Below are positions 1 to 5,728 of a stretch of DNA of 6,778 nt, one piece after another. The position numbers and the translations under genes are program-made. Location of the stretch: the NCBI GenBank assembly GCA_016199375.1, contig JACQGV010000177.1:1-6778 (forward strand). Reading direction: 5' to 3'. The notes under the pieces were generated by a model, which was given only the letters and a program-made list of their open reading frames with translations, was not told the DNA's origin and ran no database searches. Origin of the DNA: Chloroflexota bacterium (GTDB lineage: Bacteria; Chloroflexota; Dehalococcoidia; SHYM01). The number at the start of each line of letters is the position of its first letter. The stretch's first letter is position 1.

Positions 1-456
1 AGCGCCGCGGCCCTGGACCAGTTCGCCGCCGCCGCCCTCGACCAGTTCGCCGCCGCGGTGGCACGGCAGTTCACCGCCGCTGTTCTTGACCAGTTTGTGG
101 CCGCGGCCCTGGACCAGTTCGCCGCCGCCGCCCTCGACCAGTTCAGCGCCGCCGCCCTGGATGGCCTGGTGAAGGCGTCCGTCAAGCAGTTCAGCGCGGC
201 GGCCCTCGACCAATTCACGGCCGCAGTGGCCCGCCAGTTCAGCGCCGCGGCCCTCGACCAGTTCAGCGCCGCCGCCCTGGATCAGTTCAGGGCTGCAGTG
301 GCCCGCCAGTTCGCCGCCGCCGCCCTCGACCAGCTCGCCAAGGCCACGCTCGACCAGTTCACGGCTGCTGCCCTGGACCAGCTCATGGCTGCCGCCCTTG
401 ATAGCTTTAGCAAGGCGGTCGGGGCCCAGTTCAGCGCGGCGGCCCTCGACCGGTTC
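1..456 (+). repeat. Nineteen tandem 24-nt units encoding octapeptides (consensus xAAALDQF)
   Basis: From base 1 the sequence divides into 19 contiguous 24-base units without a single indel, each coding eight residues that mostly fit [S/A/T]-A-A-[A/V]-[L/A]-[D/R]-Q-[F/L]. Examples are SAAALDQF (units at 1, 193, 241, 265), AAAALDQF (25, 121) and a second type ending AAVARQF (49, 217, 289). Units at 145, 169, 337, 385 and 409 are more diverged but keep the length. Two or three decayed units may follow to about 504 (RGTGAARF at 481). Residues 5 and 8 are mainly Leu and Phe, residue 7 is nearly always Gln, and the rest is Ala-rich, which suggests helix with a hydrophobic stripe. The array continues past the left edge, so the total number is unknown. 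Confidence 0.96.
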
Positions 457-1770
457 AACTCCCAGGTGCGCCAGTGGCTGCGCGGGACCGGCGCCGCCCG
501 CTTCCGGGCCATCGTGGCCCAGCAGGCCGCCGGTGGCGCCAAGGCGCGCGCGGCGGCGGAGGAGCTGGCGACCCGGACGCTCGCAGCGCTGTCGCCCCAG
601 CTCCGCGCCAGCCTGAAGTCCGCCCTGCAGAAGCAGTCCCCCACGGCCCTGACGGCCGCGTTCAAGGCCACGGCCAGCGACAAGGCCTCCAGCCTGGCTG
701 GGCCGCTGAAGCAGTACCTGCGGGGTCTCCACGCCGAGCTGCTCCGACTCTTCCGGGACACCGTCACCCGCACCTTCGGGCTCTGGCTCCTCTACTCCTT
801 CTCCCAGGATGAGGTGAACCGGTTCCTTGACGCGGTGGCGAAGGCGGGGCTGGCGGCGCAGCGGGCCGACTTCAGCGCCACGGCTCGGACGGCCTTCCGC
901 CAGGCCGTGCAGGGCGCCTTCAAGGCGCTCCTCGACGCCACCTTCGTTGCGGATATGGCCGGGCAGCCTGGCATGCAACTGATCCGGGCCGCCGCGGCGC
1001 AGCAGAAAGCCTCTGGCAAGGGCGTCACGGTGGCCGTGCTCGACACCGGCGTGGACCTGTCGCACCCGTACCTGGCGGGCTCGCTGGCGCGCCGAGGCGT
1101 TGACTACGTGGACGGCGACCGCGTCCCCGCCGAGGAGGGCAGCGGACCCTCCTTTGGCCACGGCACCCACGTGGCCGGGCTGGTGCATGCGGTGGCCCCC
1201 GAGGCCAGCCTTCTGCCCATCCGCGTGGCCGACAGCGAGGGCGGGGCCTGGAGCTTCATCCTGGCGGAGGGGATCTATTACGCCCTGGCGGAAGGCGCCC
1301 GGGTGATCAACCTGAGCCTCAGCTTCCCTTGCCCCAGCCAGTTGATAACTGACGCCGTGGAGGTGGCGGAGGCACAGGGGGCGCTGGTAGTGGCCTCGGT
1401 GGGCAACGGCGGCAGCCGCGCGCGCTCCTATCCCGCCCAGCTAGAGCAGGTCGTGGGCGTGGCTGCGGTGGACAACTCCGACCGCCGCGCCCAGTTCTCG
1501 GACTACGGCCCCTCGGTGACCCTTGCGGCGCCGGGAACCGCCGTGTACAGCGCCGCACCGGGCGGCACCTACGCCTGGCGGAGCGGCACCTCCTTCTCCA
1601 CCCCCCTGACGGCCGGAGTGGCTGCTCTCATCTATTCGGCCCCAGGTGGGCCGCGCGACGCTGGCGGCGTCCGCGGGGCCCTAAAACGCTCAGCGGTAGA
1701 CATCCAGGCCCTCAATCCCGGCCAGCCGCTGGGCCAAGGGCGGCTGGACGCGGCGGGCGCCGTGAGATGA
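1..1770 (+). CDS. Subtilisin-like S8 serine protease with N-terminal octapeptide repeats (5' partial)
   Basis: The frame is open from base 1 to the TGA at 1768-1770 (589 codons visible). The same repeats continue to the left edge, so the true start and any signal peptide lie outside; the GTG at 58 sits inside a repeat and has no ribosome site. Layout by visible codon: octapeptide repeats 1-152, an Ala/Lys/Arg-rich probably helical linker to about 337, and an S8 peptidase domain of about 250 residues to the end. Catalytic Asp is in VLDTG (codon 348, base 1042), His in GHGTHVAG (387, base 1159), the oxyanion-hole Asn in VGNGG (469, base 1405) and Ser in SGTSFSTP (531, base 1591). All four are present and the order and spacing are normal for the family, so the enzyme should be active. 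No membrane anchor or sorting signal is seen at the C-terminus. Substrate is unknown; secretion is likely by family habit but not shown here. Confidence 0.92.
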   Translation, partial: SAAALDQFAAAALDQFAAAVARQFTAAVLDQFVAAALDQFAAAALDQFSAAALDGLVKASVKQFSAAALDQFTAAVARQFSAAALDQFSAAALDQFRAAVARQFAAAALDQLAKATLDQFTAAALDQLMAAALDSFSKAVGAQFSAAALDRFNSQVRQWLRGTGAARFRAIVAQQAAGGAKARAAAEELATRTLAALSPQLRASLKSALQKQSPTALTAAFKATASDKASSLAGPLKQYLRGLHAELLRLFRDTVTRTFGLWLLYSFSQDEVNRFLDAVAKAGLAAQRADFSATARTAFRQAVQGAFKALLDATFVADMAGQPGMQLIRAAAAQQKASGKGVTVAVLDTGVDLSHPYLAGSLARRGVDYVDGDRVPAEEGSGPSFGHGTHVAGLVHAVAPEASLLPIRVADSEGGAWSFILAEGIYYALAEGARVINLSLSFPCPSQLITDAVEVAEAQGALVVASVGNGGSRARSYPAQLEQVVGVAAVDNSDRRAQFSDYGPSVTLAAPGTAVYSAAPGGTYAWRSGTSFSTPLTAGVAALIYSAPGGPRDAGGVRGALKRSAVDIQALNPGQPLGQGRLDAAGAVR

Positions 1771-1884
1771 CGACGACTGAACAGAGGTAGCCTACCGGCC
1801 GCGGGTCTGCCGGGTGTGGGAGCGGCCCCGCTCGACGGTATATGCCGGCCGGGGTCGACCCTTGCGCTTCGGCAAGATGTATAG
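1771..1884. other. Gap between protease and integrase remnant, two weak hairpins
   Basis: No coding frame with recognisable content is seen here. Two short inverted repeats could fold: GAGCGG/CCGCTC at 1820-1833 with almost no loop, and CTTGC/GCAAG at 1861-1876 around a six-base loop. Neither has a T-run, so neither is a convincing intrinsic terminator, although either could help to end the protease transcript. The missing N-terminal part of the integrase would have lain here, and no trace of it was found in any plus-strand frame. Confidence 0.35.
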
Positions 1885-2176
1885 GTCTACTTCGGAGAGC
1901 GGCATTCAGCAGGCGGGCCGCTGTCTGGCTCCTGGGTGACGCACCACTTCCAGGCCCTGCTGCGGCTTGCTGGCCTCCCACCTATGCGATATCATGACCT
2001 GCGTCACGGGGCGGCTTCGGTCATGGCCGGCCTGGGAGTGCCGGGCAGAACCGCGCATGGAGATACTGGGACACGCGCAAGTCAGCACCACGATAAACGT
2101 GTATGCCCATGTGGTGCCGGAGATACAGCGGGACGCTATGGACCGCATCGGCGCGGCCCTGTTCGGGAACGCATGA
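1885..2176 (+). pseudogene. Tyrosine recombinase (phage-type integrase) C-terminal remnant, frameshifted
   Basis: Frame 1 from 1885 to about 2055 reads like the catalytic domain of a lambda-type integrase, with RYHDLRHG containing the box II His (1993) and Arg (2002), and then runs on to GVPGRTA. At base 2056 one extra C shifts the frame. Frame 2 then continues directly with MEILGHAQVSTT (LGH box at 2066-2074) and NVYAHV, whose Tyr (codon 2102-2104) is the expected nucleophile, and ends at the TGA 2174-2176. Dropping that one base joins the halves without gap or overlap. Upstream the frame is stopped by TAG at 1882-1884, and the first catalytic Arg, the core-binding domain and the N-terminal arm-binding domain are absent. 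The gene is therefore both truncated and frameshifted and should be dead. It is a footprint of an integrated element, next to a tRNA gene where such elements often insert. Confidence 0.87.
2056..2056 (+). other. Single-base frameshift in the integrase remnant
   Basis: Reading frame 1 through GCG at 2053-2055 and then skipping the C at 2056 puts the next codon at ATG 2057. This restores the usual family spacing between the GVP motif and the LGH box. The exact base is ambiguous within the local GCGC. It may be a real mutation or a sequencing or assembly error. Confidence 0.75.
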
Positions 2177-2240
2177 GGCCAAGAACTGTCGTCAAAGGGC
2201 TAATTTACCAGCCCCCCAAAAGCGGCTCCAACAGATTCAT
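2177..2240. other. Spacer before the tRNA gene, slightly AT-richer
   Basis: These 64 bases contain no convincing gene. They are a little less GC-rich than the surroundings and should hold the tRNA promoter if the tRNA is transcribed on its own, but I could not pick out a clear -10/-35 pair. Confidence 0.3.
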
Positions 2241-2317
2241 GCCCCTGTAGCTCAGTAGGATAGAGCAGCGGTTTCCTAAACCGTTTGTCGGCGGTTCGAT
2301 TCCGCCCAGGGGTACCA
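2241..2317 (+). tRNA. tRNA-Arg (anticodon CCT), CCA encoded
   Basis: A complete cloverleaf of 77 bases can be drawn. The acceptor stem is 2241-2247 with 2307-2313, seven pairs ending in a G-U at position 1-72. The D stem is GCTC/GAGC at 2250-2253 and 2263-2266. The anticodon stem GCGGT/ACCGT (2268-2272, 2280-2284) holds loop TTCCTAA with anticodon CCT at 2275-2277. The variable region is TTGTC (2285-2289). The T stem GGCGG/CCGCC (2290-2294, 2302-2306) holds loop TTCGATT. The discriminator A at 2314 is followed by encoded CCA at 2315-2317. It decodes AGG arginine codons. It lies 64 bases after the integrase remnant on the same strand. Confidence 0.97.
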
Positions 2318-2412
2318 CTGCACAACCTGCTGTCCCGTGCGCTGCAAGTCCTGACCGATCCCGGCGCGCGGTCCGGCGCCCGCCCGTAGCAGGGGGGGCA
2401 ACGCTCGCCGGG
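2318..2412. other. Convergent spacer; weak hairpin at the operon end
   Basis: This is the space between the tRNA 3' end and the stop codon of the minus-strand operon. A GGCGC/GCGCC inverted repeat at 2363-2380 with an eight-base loop is the best hairpin. It has no T-run on the minus-strand side, so it is only a weak terminator candidate. Without a terminator, the operon transcript would run antisense into the tRNA gene. Confidence 0.35.
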
Positions 2413-3687
2413 TCAGGGCAGTGGCCCGGCCTCCGGGGCAGCCGGGCGGCGTGCCCTGGCGTGAAGGTCGGCTAGTAACTGAGGGGTAATCTGCGTGAGT
2501 CCTTGCTTTCTCGCGTATGCTTCGGCCGACTCTTTCACCCGCCCGCGGATGAAGAAGGGCACGTTGCTCATCCTTTCCAACGCTTCCTGAGTCCAAGCTA
2601 TGTTCTCCGGGGGTGCAAATCCCCGGGGAGCCGCAGGAGGCTGAGCGGCTTCCCCAGCGCCCGGCTGCCCTCCCTGCTGCGGCTGGTAGAGACACCATGA
2701 ATCTCCAGCCTGCAATTCTCCTGTCAGGGCGTAGGCGCGGGCCCGACATCCTATACAGACTGGGCTTTCGCCCTGGCTATAGCTGCATTCGCCACACTTG
2801 CCCAGCAGCTTCAAGCTCGGCCCCCGGAGGCCGGTCAGCGCGGTCGACGACTCCCATATTTGCTGGAAACTGGCCTCCCTTACGTTCCCGGCTCTGGTGG
2901 GCAGGTAAGGGCAGGGTGTTACATCGCCTGTGGGGGTGATGCGGCAGTAGCTGGTGCCGGCGAGACAGCCGGCGCTCCACGCGAGCGTGGCATCCCGTGC
3001 GTAAGCCAGCCTCCGAATATAGGGAGCGCAGCGAGCACGCACCATCATGCCGGGGTAGCGCTCCTGGGCGTCCAGGATATAGGACAGCAGGCTCTCGTAC
3101 TCTTGCGGAGAGAGGTCGGTGAGGCGCTCACCGCGACCCGTGCACACCAGGAAAAACAGGTGGAAGGCGCGGGCCCCTTTTTCGTGGGCGAACTGGACCA
3201 GCCCTGGCACCTCGCGTTGATTCATCTTGAGGGCGGTGGTGTGGACCAGCACATCCAGGCCCTCCCCACGGCAGGCCTCCAGCCCCTGCACCGCGCGCTC
3301 CCACGCTCCCACCGCCCCCCTGAAGGCGTCATGCTTCGCCGCCTCCAGGGAGTCAATGCTGATCCCGGCGGCGATTACGCCGCTCTCCTTCAGCACCCTG
3401 GCCAGCGCGGGGGTTATCAGGGTGCCGGTGGTGCCCAACACCACTGAGATGCCCTTCGCTGTGGCGTGGGAGGCCAGCTGCGGGAGGTCTTTTCTCAAGA
3501 GAGGCTCCCCCCCGGTGAGAATGAGTAGCTCCGTGCCCGCCTCAGCCATCTGGGCGATGAGCCGGAGCCCTTCGTCCGTGGAGAGCTCGCCAGACCGGCG
3601 CCGCCCGGCATCAATGTAGCAGTGGGGGCAGCGCAGGGCGCACGCCCCCGTGATGTTCCAGGACACAAGGCGGGGGCGGTACTCCAT
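2413..3687 (-). CDS. Radical SAM/SPASM protein, heme-maturase-like, with C-terminal PCP_red-type domain
   Basis: A 424-residue enzyme. The radical SAM domain starts almost at once: CxxxCxxC at Cys16, Cys20, Cys23 for the SAM-bound [4Fe-4S] cluster, and a GGEP motif at 59-62. A Cys-rich SPASM-type region follows with Cys220, 241, 248, 259, 298, 301, 311, 314 and 332, including TPTGDVTPCP and CIGCRARA, which look like the AhbD/NirJ/PqqE class that alters tetrapyrroles or peptides. After a Gln/Gly/Pro/Ala linker (about 337-362) comes a 45-residue domain (363-410, WTQEAL, NVPFFIRG, ending near ITPQL) like the C-terminal domain of protochlorophyllide reductase BchB/ChlB. The ATG at 3687 is chosen because it has a strong purine-rich ribosome site and follows the upstream stop by 8 nt; a longer frame back to 3900 only overlaps the neighbour. 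It is last in the operon. Substrate unknown; a tetrapyrrole is an inference from both domains. Confidence 0.93.
   Translation of the reverse strand: MEYRPRLVSWNITGACALRCPHCYIDAGRRRSGELSTDEGLRLIAQMAEAGTELLILTGGEPLLRKDLPQLASHATAKGISVVLGTTGTLITPALARVLKESGVIAAGISIDSLEAAKHDAFRGAVGAWERAVQGLEACRGEGLDVLVHTTALKMNQREVPGLVQFAHEKGARAFHLFFLVCTGRGERLTDLSPQEYESLLSYILDAQERYPGMMVRARCAPYIRRLAYARDATLAWSAGCLAGTSYCRITPTGDVTPCPYLPTRAGNVREASFQQIWESSTALTGLRGPSLKLLGKCGECSYSQGESPVCIGCRARAYALTGELQAGDSWCLYQPQQGGQPGAGEAAQPPAAPRGFAPPENIAWTQEALERMSNVPFFIRGRVKESAEAYARKQGLTQITPQLLADLHARARRPAAPEAGPLP
2458..2601 (-). other. PCP_red-like domain of the radical SAM protein
   Basis: Residues 363-410 start IAWTQEALERM, followed by NVPFFIRG, a helix containing YARKQG and the closing ITPQLL. 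This is the most typical of the three copies in the operon and is attached through a low-complexity linker, as expected for an added module. Confidence 0.82.
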
Positions 3688-3689
3688 GT

Positions 3690-3697
3690 CTCCCCCT
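3690..3697 (-). promoter_or_regulatory. Ribosome binding site of the radical SAM gene
   Basis: On the minus strand AGGGGGAG precedes ATG 3687 by two bases (about four from the AGGGGG core). It overlaps the TAG stop (3698-3696) of the preceding membrane gene. This decides the start in favour of 3687 and suggests translational coupling. Confidence 0.7.
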
Positions 3698-4097
3698 ACC
3701 TTCGAGCCCAGGGGCGCCACACGGCGTTGCGGCGGCTCCACAGGGAGGGGTAGAGGCTGCGCATGCCTGGCGTCTGGAGATACAGGATGATGGCGATGTC
3801 CAGCGTGATGGGCAGCCAGTGGGCGAGGCGAATCGAGCGTAGAACGTCGAAGGTGAGGAACACGTAGGCCGCCAGGCGGGCTCGTGGTTGTCTTGTCCAC
3901 AGGAGATAAGCAGCCAGGGGGCCAGCTAAAACATAGGCGGGGAAGTTAGGCCAGATCGGGGGGCCATAGTTCATGAGAGGCAGCGGCGCTGAAAGGTAGC
4001 TCCACCACTGGAGTGGAAGCCCGGCCAAGAGGTAGAACGCCACCAGCGCAACGTCCCACCGCCGCGGCCGGCCCGCTGCCGGCGCAGCGCCCCTCAC
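3696..4097 (-). CDS. Small four-helix membrane protein, unknown function
   Basis: A 133-residue hydrophobic protein that I do not recognise. Likely membrane helices are at about 16-35, 52-67, 73-90 and 94-108, with a basic N-terminus (RPRR at 10-13) and a basic, Trp-rich C-terminal tail (SLWSRRN to WARR). A Pro-rich loop (about 38-53, including NYGPPIWPNFP) lies between helices 1 and 2. There is no metal or cofactor motif I can name, though Asp84, Asp100 and His93 lie in or near helices. The GTG start at 4097 overlaps the stop of the USP gene in a GTGA arrangement (4 bases), a hallmark of coupled translation, and the stop sits within the ribosome site of the radical SAM gene. Its place between these two genes suggests a membrane partner for one of them, an inference only. 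Confidence 0.82.
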   Translation of the reverse strand: MRGAAPAAGRPRRWDVALVAFYLLAGLPLQWWSYLSAPLPLMNYGPPIWPNFPAYVLAGPLAAYLLWTRQPRARLAAYVFLTFDVLRSIRLAHWLPITLDIAIILYLQTPGMRSLYPSLWSRRNAVWRPWARR

Positions 4098-5692
4098 TGC
4101 CGGGCCTCGGGCAAGTGAATCTGAGCAAACTCCAGGGTGATGACTGGCATTTTAGCCAGGCGCGCCGCCTTCTCGATGCGCAGACGGGCGCTACGGCGTG
4201 CGTCGGAATCCGCGACGCGCACCAGGCCGTCGAGGGCAGCCTGGGACCAGCGGAGGGAGGCCCCGTCGAAAGCCCGCGCCTCCCCGGCGCCACCCTGGGC
4301 CGCGGCGGCGGCCTCCAGGGCATCCACCTCAACTGTCAGGAACGAACGCCCATCTTGCCCGCATGCAGGGCAGGCAGCCGGCCTTTGCTTCCGGGCAGCC
4401 TGGCGGCACCGTGGGCACAGATAGACGCGGCCAGGCTCCTTGCGGAGCGCCTCCACCGCCACCGAGAGGGCAGCCTCCTGCATCTGTTTGGTCTGCTCAG
4501 GGCGGGGTTGCAGGGACGCCATCGCTTCTCGGGCCAGAGACGCGGTGACGACCGTGTGCCCCTGCTCCAACGCCAGGCGTTGCACCAGCAGACGCAGAGC
4601 GCCCCGGTGTTGTTCCGGCACCCCCCTCAGCAGCGTCTCGGCCTCCTCGGTCCAGCGCAGCGCCGACCGCCCCCACAGCTCCAGAGGAGGGCTGAAGCGC
4701 CGGCTGGCGACGAGCAGGTTGCAGGAGGCGAGGCGAAGCAGGTGCTCGGTGACGCTGCCGATGTCCATCTCCTCGCGGCTGTGAGCACCGATGCGTCCCA
4801 GCAGCAGCAGCCAGGGGCGAGCCTGCTCCGCGTAGGCCAGCACCTCGTCGGCGGCGCGGCCCGCCAGCAGCGTTGTGCTCAGGCTGACGCCATCCGCAGC
4901 GGCGATGCCCCTGGCCACCTCGAGCTGAGTTTGGTACAGGCGGGCCAGCCCGGAGTCAATGATCTCTTCGTGGAGCCGTTCCTGCTCTTTCAACCTGAAC
5001 AGCCGGGCCGCTTTGGGCGAGAGCACCTCCACCATGCTGTGAAACACCGCGTAATGGAAGTAGGGGTCATAGGCCGCCACGGCTTCCACAGGCCGGTCGA
5101 AGGCCCTTCCCAGGGCCAGCGCCACCGTGAGGGCACCAAAGGCCTCGAGGCTCCCGTCCAGGGCCACAAGGATGCCCCGCCCGGCACCGTCCTTGAAGAC
5201 CTCTGGCTCCTTGAGGACAAGGGTGTCAACGCGGGTGCGGCGGAGCACCCGCAGGCAAACGCTGCCCACGGCGTCGCGGCGGGTTACACCGTGGCCACGG
5301 GCCCCCAGGACCGCGAGGTCGTAGCCCGAACCGTTGATGTCCTGGGCCAGCATCTCCCAGTTCTTGCCGTCGAAGGTCTTGCGGACGAAGGGCACCTCTG
5401 ACTCCTGGCAGCGCCGCTCCAGGGCATCCAGGTAGCATTCGGATATGAGCTGCAGCCCCAGAGTAATGAGGGAATCGTGAATGGCCCGCTGGCGCTCCAG
5501 CTCCCTGTCGGCCAGGTATTGGTCGGGAAGGGTGGCCTCCATCTGGTGGAAGCGTCGCTCGTGCATGCGGGCGGCATAGACGTGGGTCCCGGTGATCTCC
5601 GCGCCAAAGGCGCGGGCCAGCGACACGGCCGCCGTGCAGCAGGCATCGCTGACGGGCGAGTTGTCCACGGCTACAAGAATCTTCTTGTACAC
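4094..5692 (-). CDS. Tandem universal stress protein with two PCP_red-like domains and a zinc ribbon
   Basis: A 532-residue protein. Two USP domains span about 1-162 and 171-331. Both keep the Asp after strand 1 (VAVD10, VALD179) and a perfect G-2x-G-9x-GS nucleotide loop (Gly130/Gly133/Gly143-Ser144; Gly299/Gly302/Gly312-Ser313), so ATP binding is likely in both. Equivalent residues lie exactly 169 apart, showing tandem duplication. Each repeat also has a helical insert with HxxxFHxM (His44/49/Met51; His213/218/Met220) and a further His (72; 241). Then come a PCP_red-like domain (about 346-393, W347, VP), a four-Cys zinc ribbon (Cys426, 429, 441, 444) and a second, weaker PCP_red-like domain (about 481-526, W482). 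GTG at 5692 is chosen: it puts strand 1 (KKILVAVD) at the N-terminus and has AGGGAGA five bases upstream. No membrane segment; cytoplasmic. Role unknown; it looks like a nucleotide- and perhaps cofactor-binding sensor or carrier. Confidence 0.93.
   Translation of the reverse strand: MYKKILVAVDNSPVSDACCTAAVSLARAFGAEITGTHVYAARMHERRFHQMEATLPDQYLADRELERQRAIHDSLITLGLQLISECYLDALERRCQESEVPFVRKTFDGKNWEMLAQDINGSGYDLAVLGARGHGVTRRDAVGSVCLRVLRRTRVDTLVLKEPEVFKDGAGRGILVALDGSLEAFGALTVALALGRAFDRPVEAVAAYDPYFHYAVFHSMVEVLSPKAARLFRLKEQERLHEEIIDSGLARLYQTQLEVARGIAAADGVSLSTTLLAGRAADEVLAYAEQARPWLLLLGRIGAHSREEMDIGSVTEHLLRLASCNLLVASRRFSPPLELWGRSALRWTEEAETLLRGVPEQHRGALRLLVQRLALEQGHTVVTASLAREAMASLQPRPEQTKQMQEAALSVAVEALRKEPGRVYLCPRCRQAARKQRPAACPACGQDGRSFLTVEVDALEAAAAAQGGAGEARAFDGASLRWSQAALDGLVRVADSDARRSARLRIEKAARLAKMPVITLEFAQIHLPEARQ
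4115..4252 (-). other. Second PCP_red-like domain of the USP protein
   Basis: Residues about 481-526 begin LRWSQAAL and continue through LVRVADSDARR to PVITLEFA near the C-terminus. The W-[ST]-x-x-A start, the V about eight residues after the Ala, the Arg-rich helix and the closing IT match the pattern of the first copy and of the radical SAM tail. The usual VP is replaced by VA, so this copy is the most diverged. Confidence 0.6.
4361..4417 (-). other. Four-Cys zinc ribbon in the USP protein
   Basis: Residues 426-444 contain CPRC, eleven residues, then CPAC, a CxxC-x11-CxxC knuckle typical of zinc ribbons or rubredoxin-like folds. It lies between the two PCP_red-like domains. Zn is the likely metal; Fe cannot be ruled out. 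Confidence 0.8.
4514..4657 (-). other. First PCP_red-like domain of the USP protein
   Basis: Residues about 346-393 read RWTEEAE, then LLRGVP, a basic helix and GHTVVTASLAREAM. This fits the family pattern W-T-x-E-A, VP, R, and G-x-x-x-[IV]-T seen at the end of BchB/ChlB and in the tail of the radical SAM protein in the same operon. Confidence 0.75.
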
Positions 5693-5697
5693 CCGGC

Positions 5698-5704
5698 TCT
5701 CCCT
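5698..5704 (-). promoter_or_regulatory. Ribosome binding site of the USP gene
   Basis: AGGGAGA on the minus strand is separated by five bases from the GTG at 5692. It supports this non-ATG start and lies in the 36-base gap after the receiver gene. Confidence 0.7.
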
Positions 5705-5728
5705 ACGCTCTCTCCACTCTCCGGGGCT

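Noticed and set aside
58..60. GTG as the start of the protease
   Set aside because: It lies in the middle of a repeat unit, has no ribosome site, and identical repeats stay open in frame back to base 1.
1..456. CRISPR-like array
   Set aside because: The 24-base units are contiguous with no spacers, are multiples of three, and are read as protein.
1936..2250. A complete 104-residue gene from GTG 1936
   Set aside because: After the frameshift at 2056 the frame leaves integrase sequence and runs into the tRNA gene. Only its first part is real, as the pseudogene's front half.
2363..2380. Intrinsic terminator of the minus-strand operon
   Set aside because: Only a five-pair stem and no T-run follow, so it is listed merely as a weak hairpin inside the spacer.
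2860..3447. Plus-strand open frame of 195 codons opposite the radical SAM gene
   Set aside because: It is the complement of conserved radical SAM sequence and has no recognisable domain or ribosome site.
3688..3900. 71 extra N-terminal residues on the radical SAM protein
   Set aside because: They overlap the membrane-protein gene in another frame and are His/Pro/Arg-rich without family similarity, while ATG 3687 has a good ribosome site and puts the CxxxCxxC motif at the usual place.
4013..5401. A 462-codon open frame on the plus strand across the USP gene
   Set aside because: It is antisense to a gene with clear domains. Its translation is low-complexity, rich in Gln, Pro and His, with no motif, and is typical of the complement of GC-rich coding DNA.
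5693..5728. Internal promoter before the USP gene
   Set aside because: The 36-base gap shows no convincing -10/-35 boxes and is accounted for by a ribosome site.
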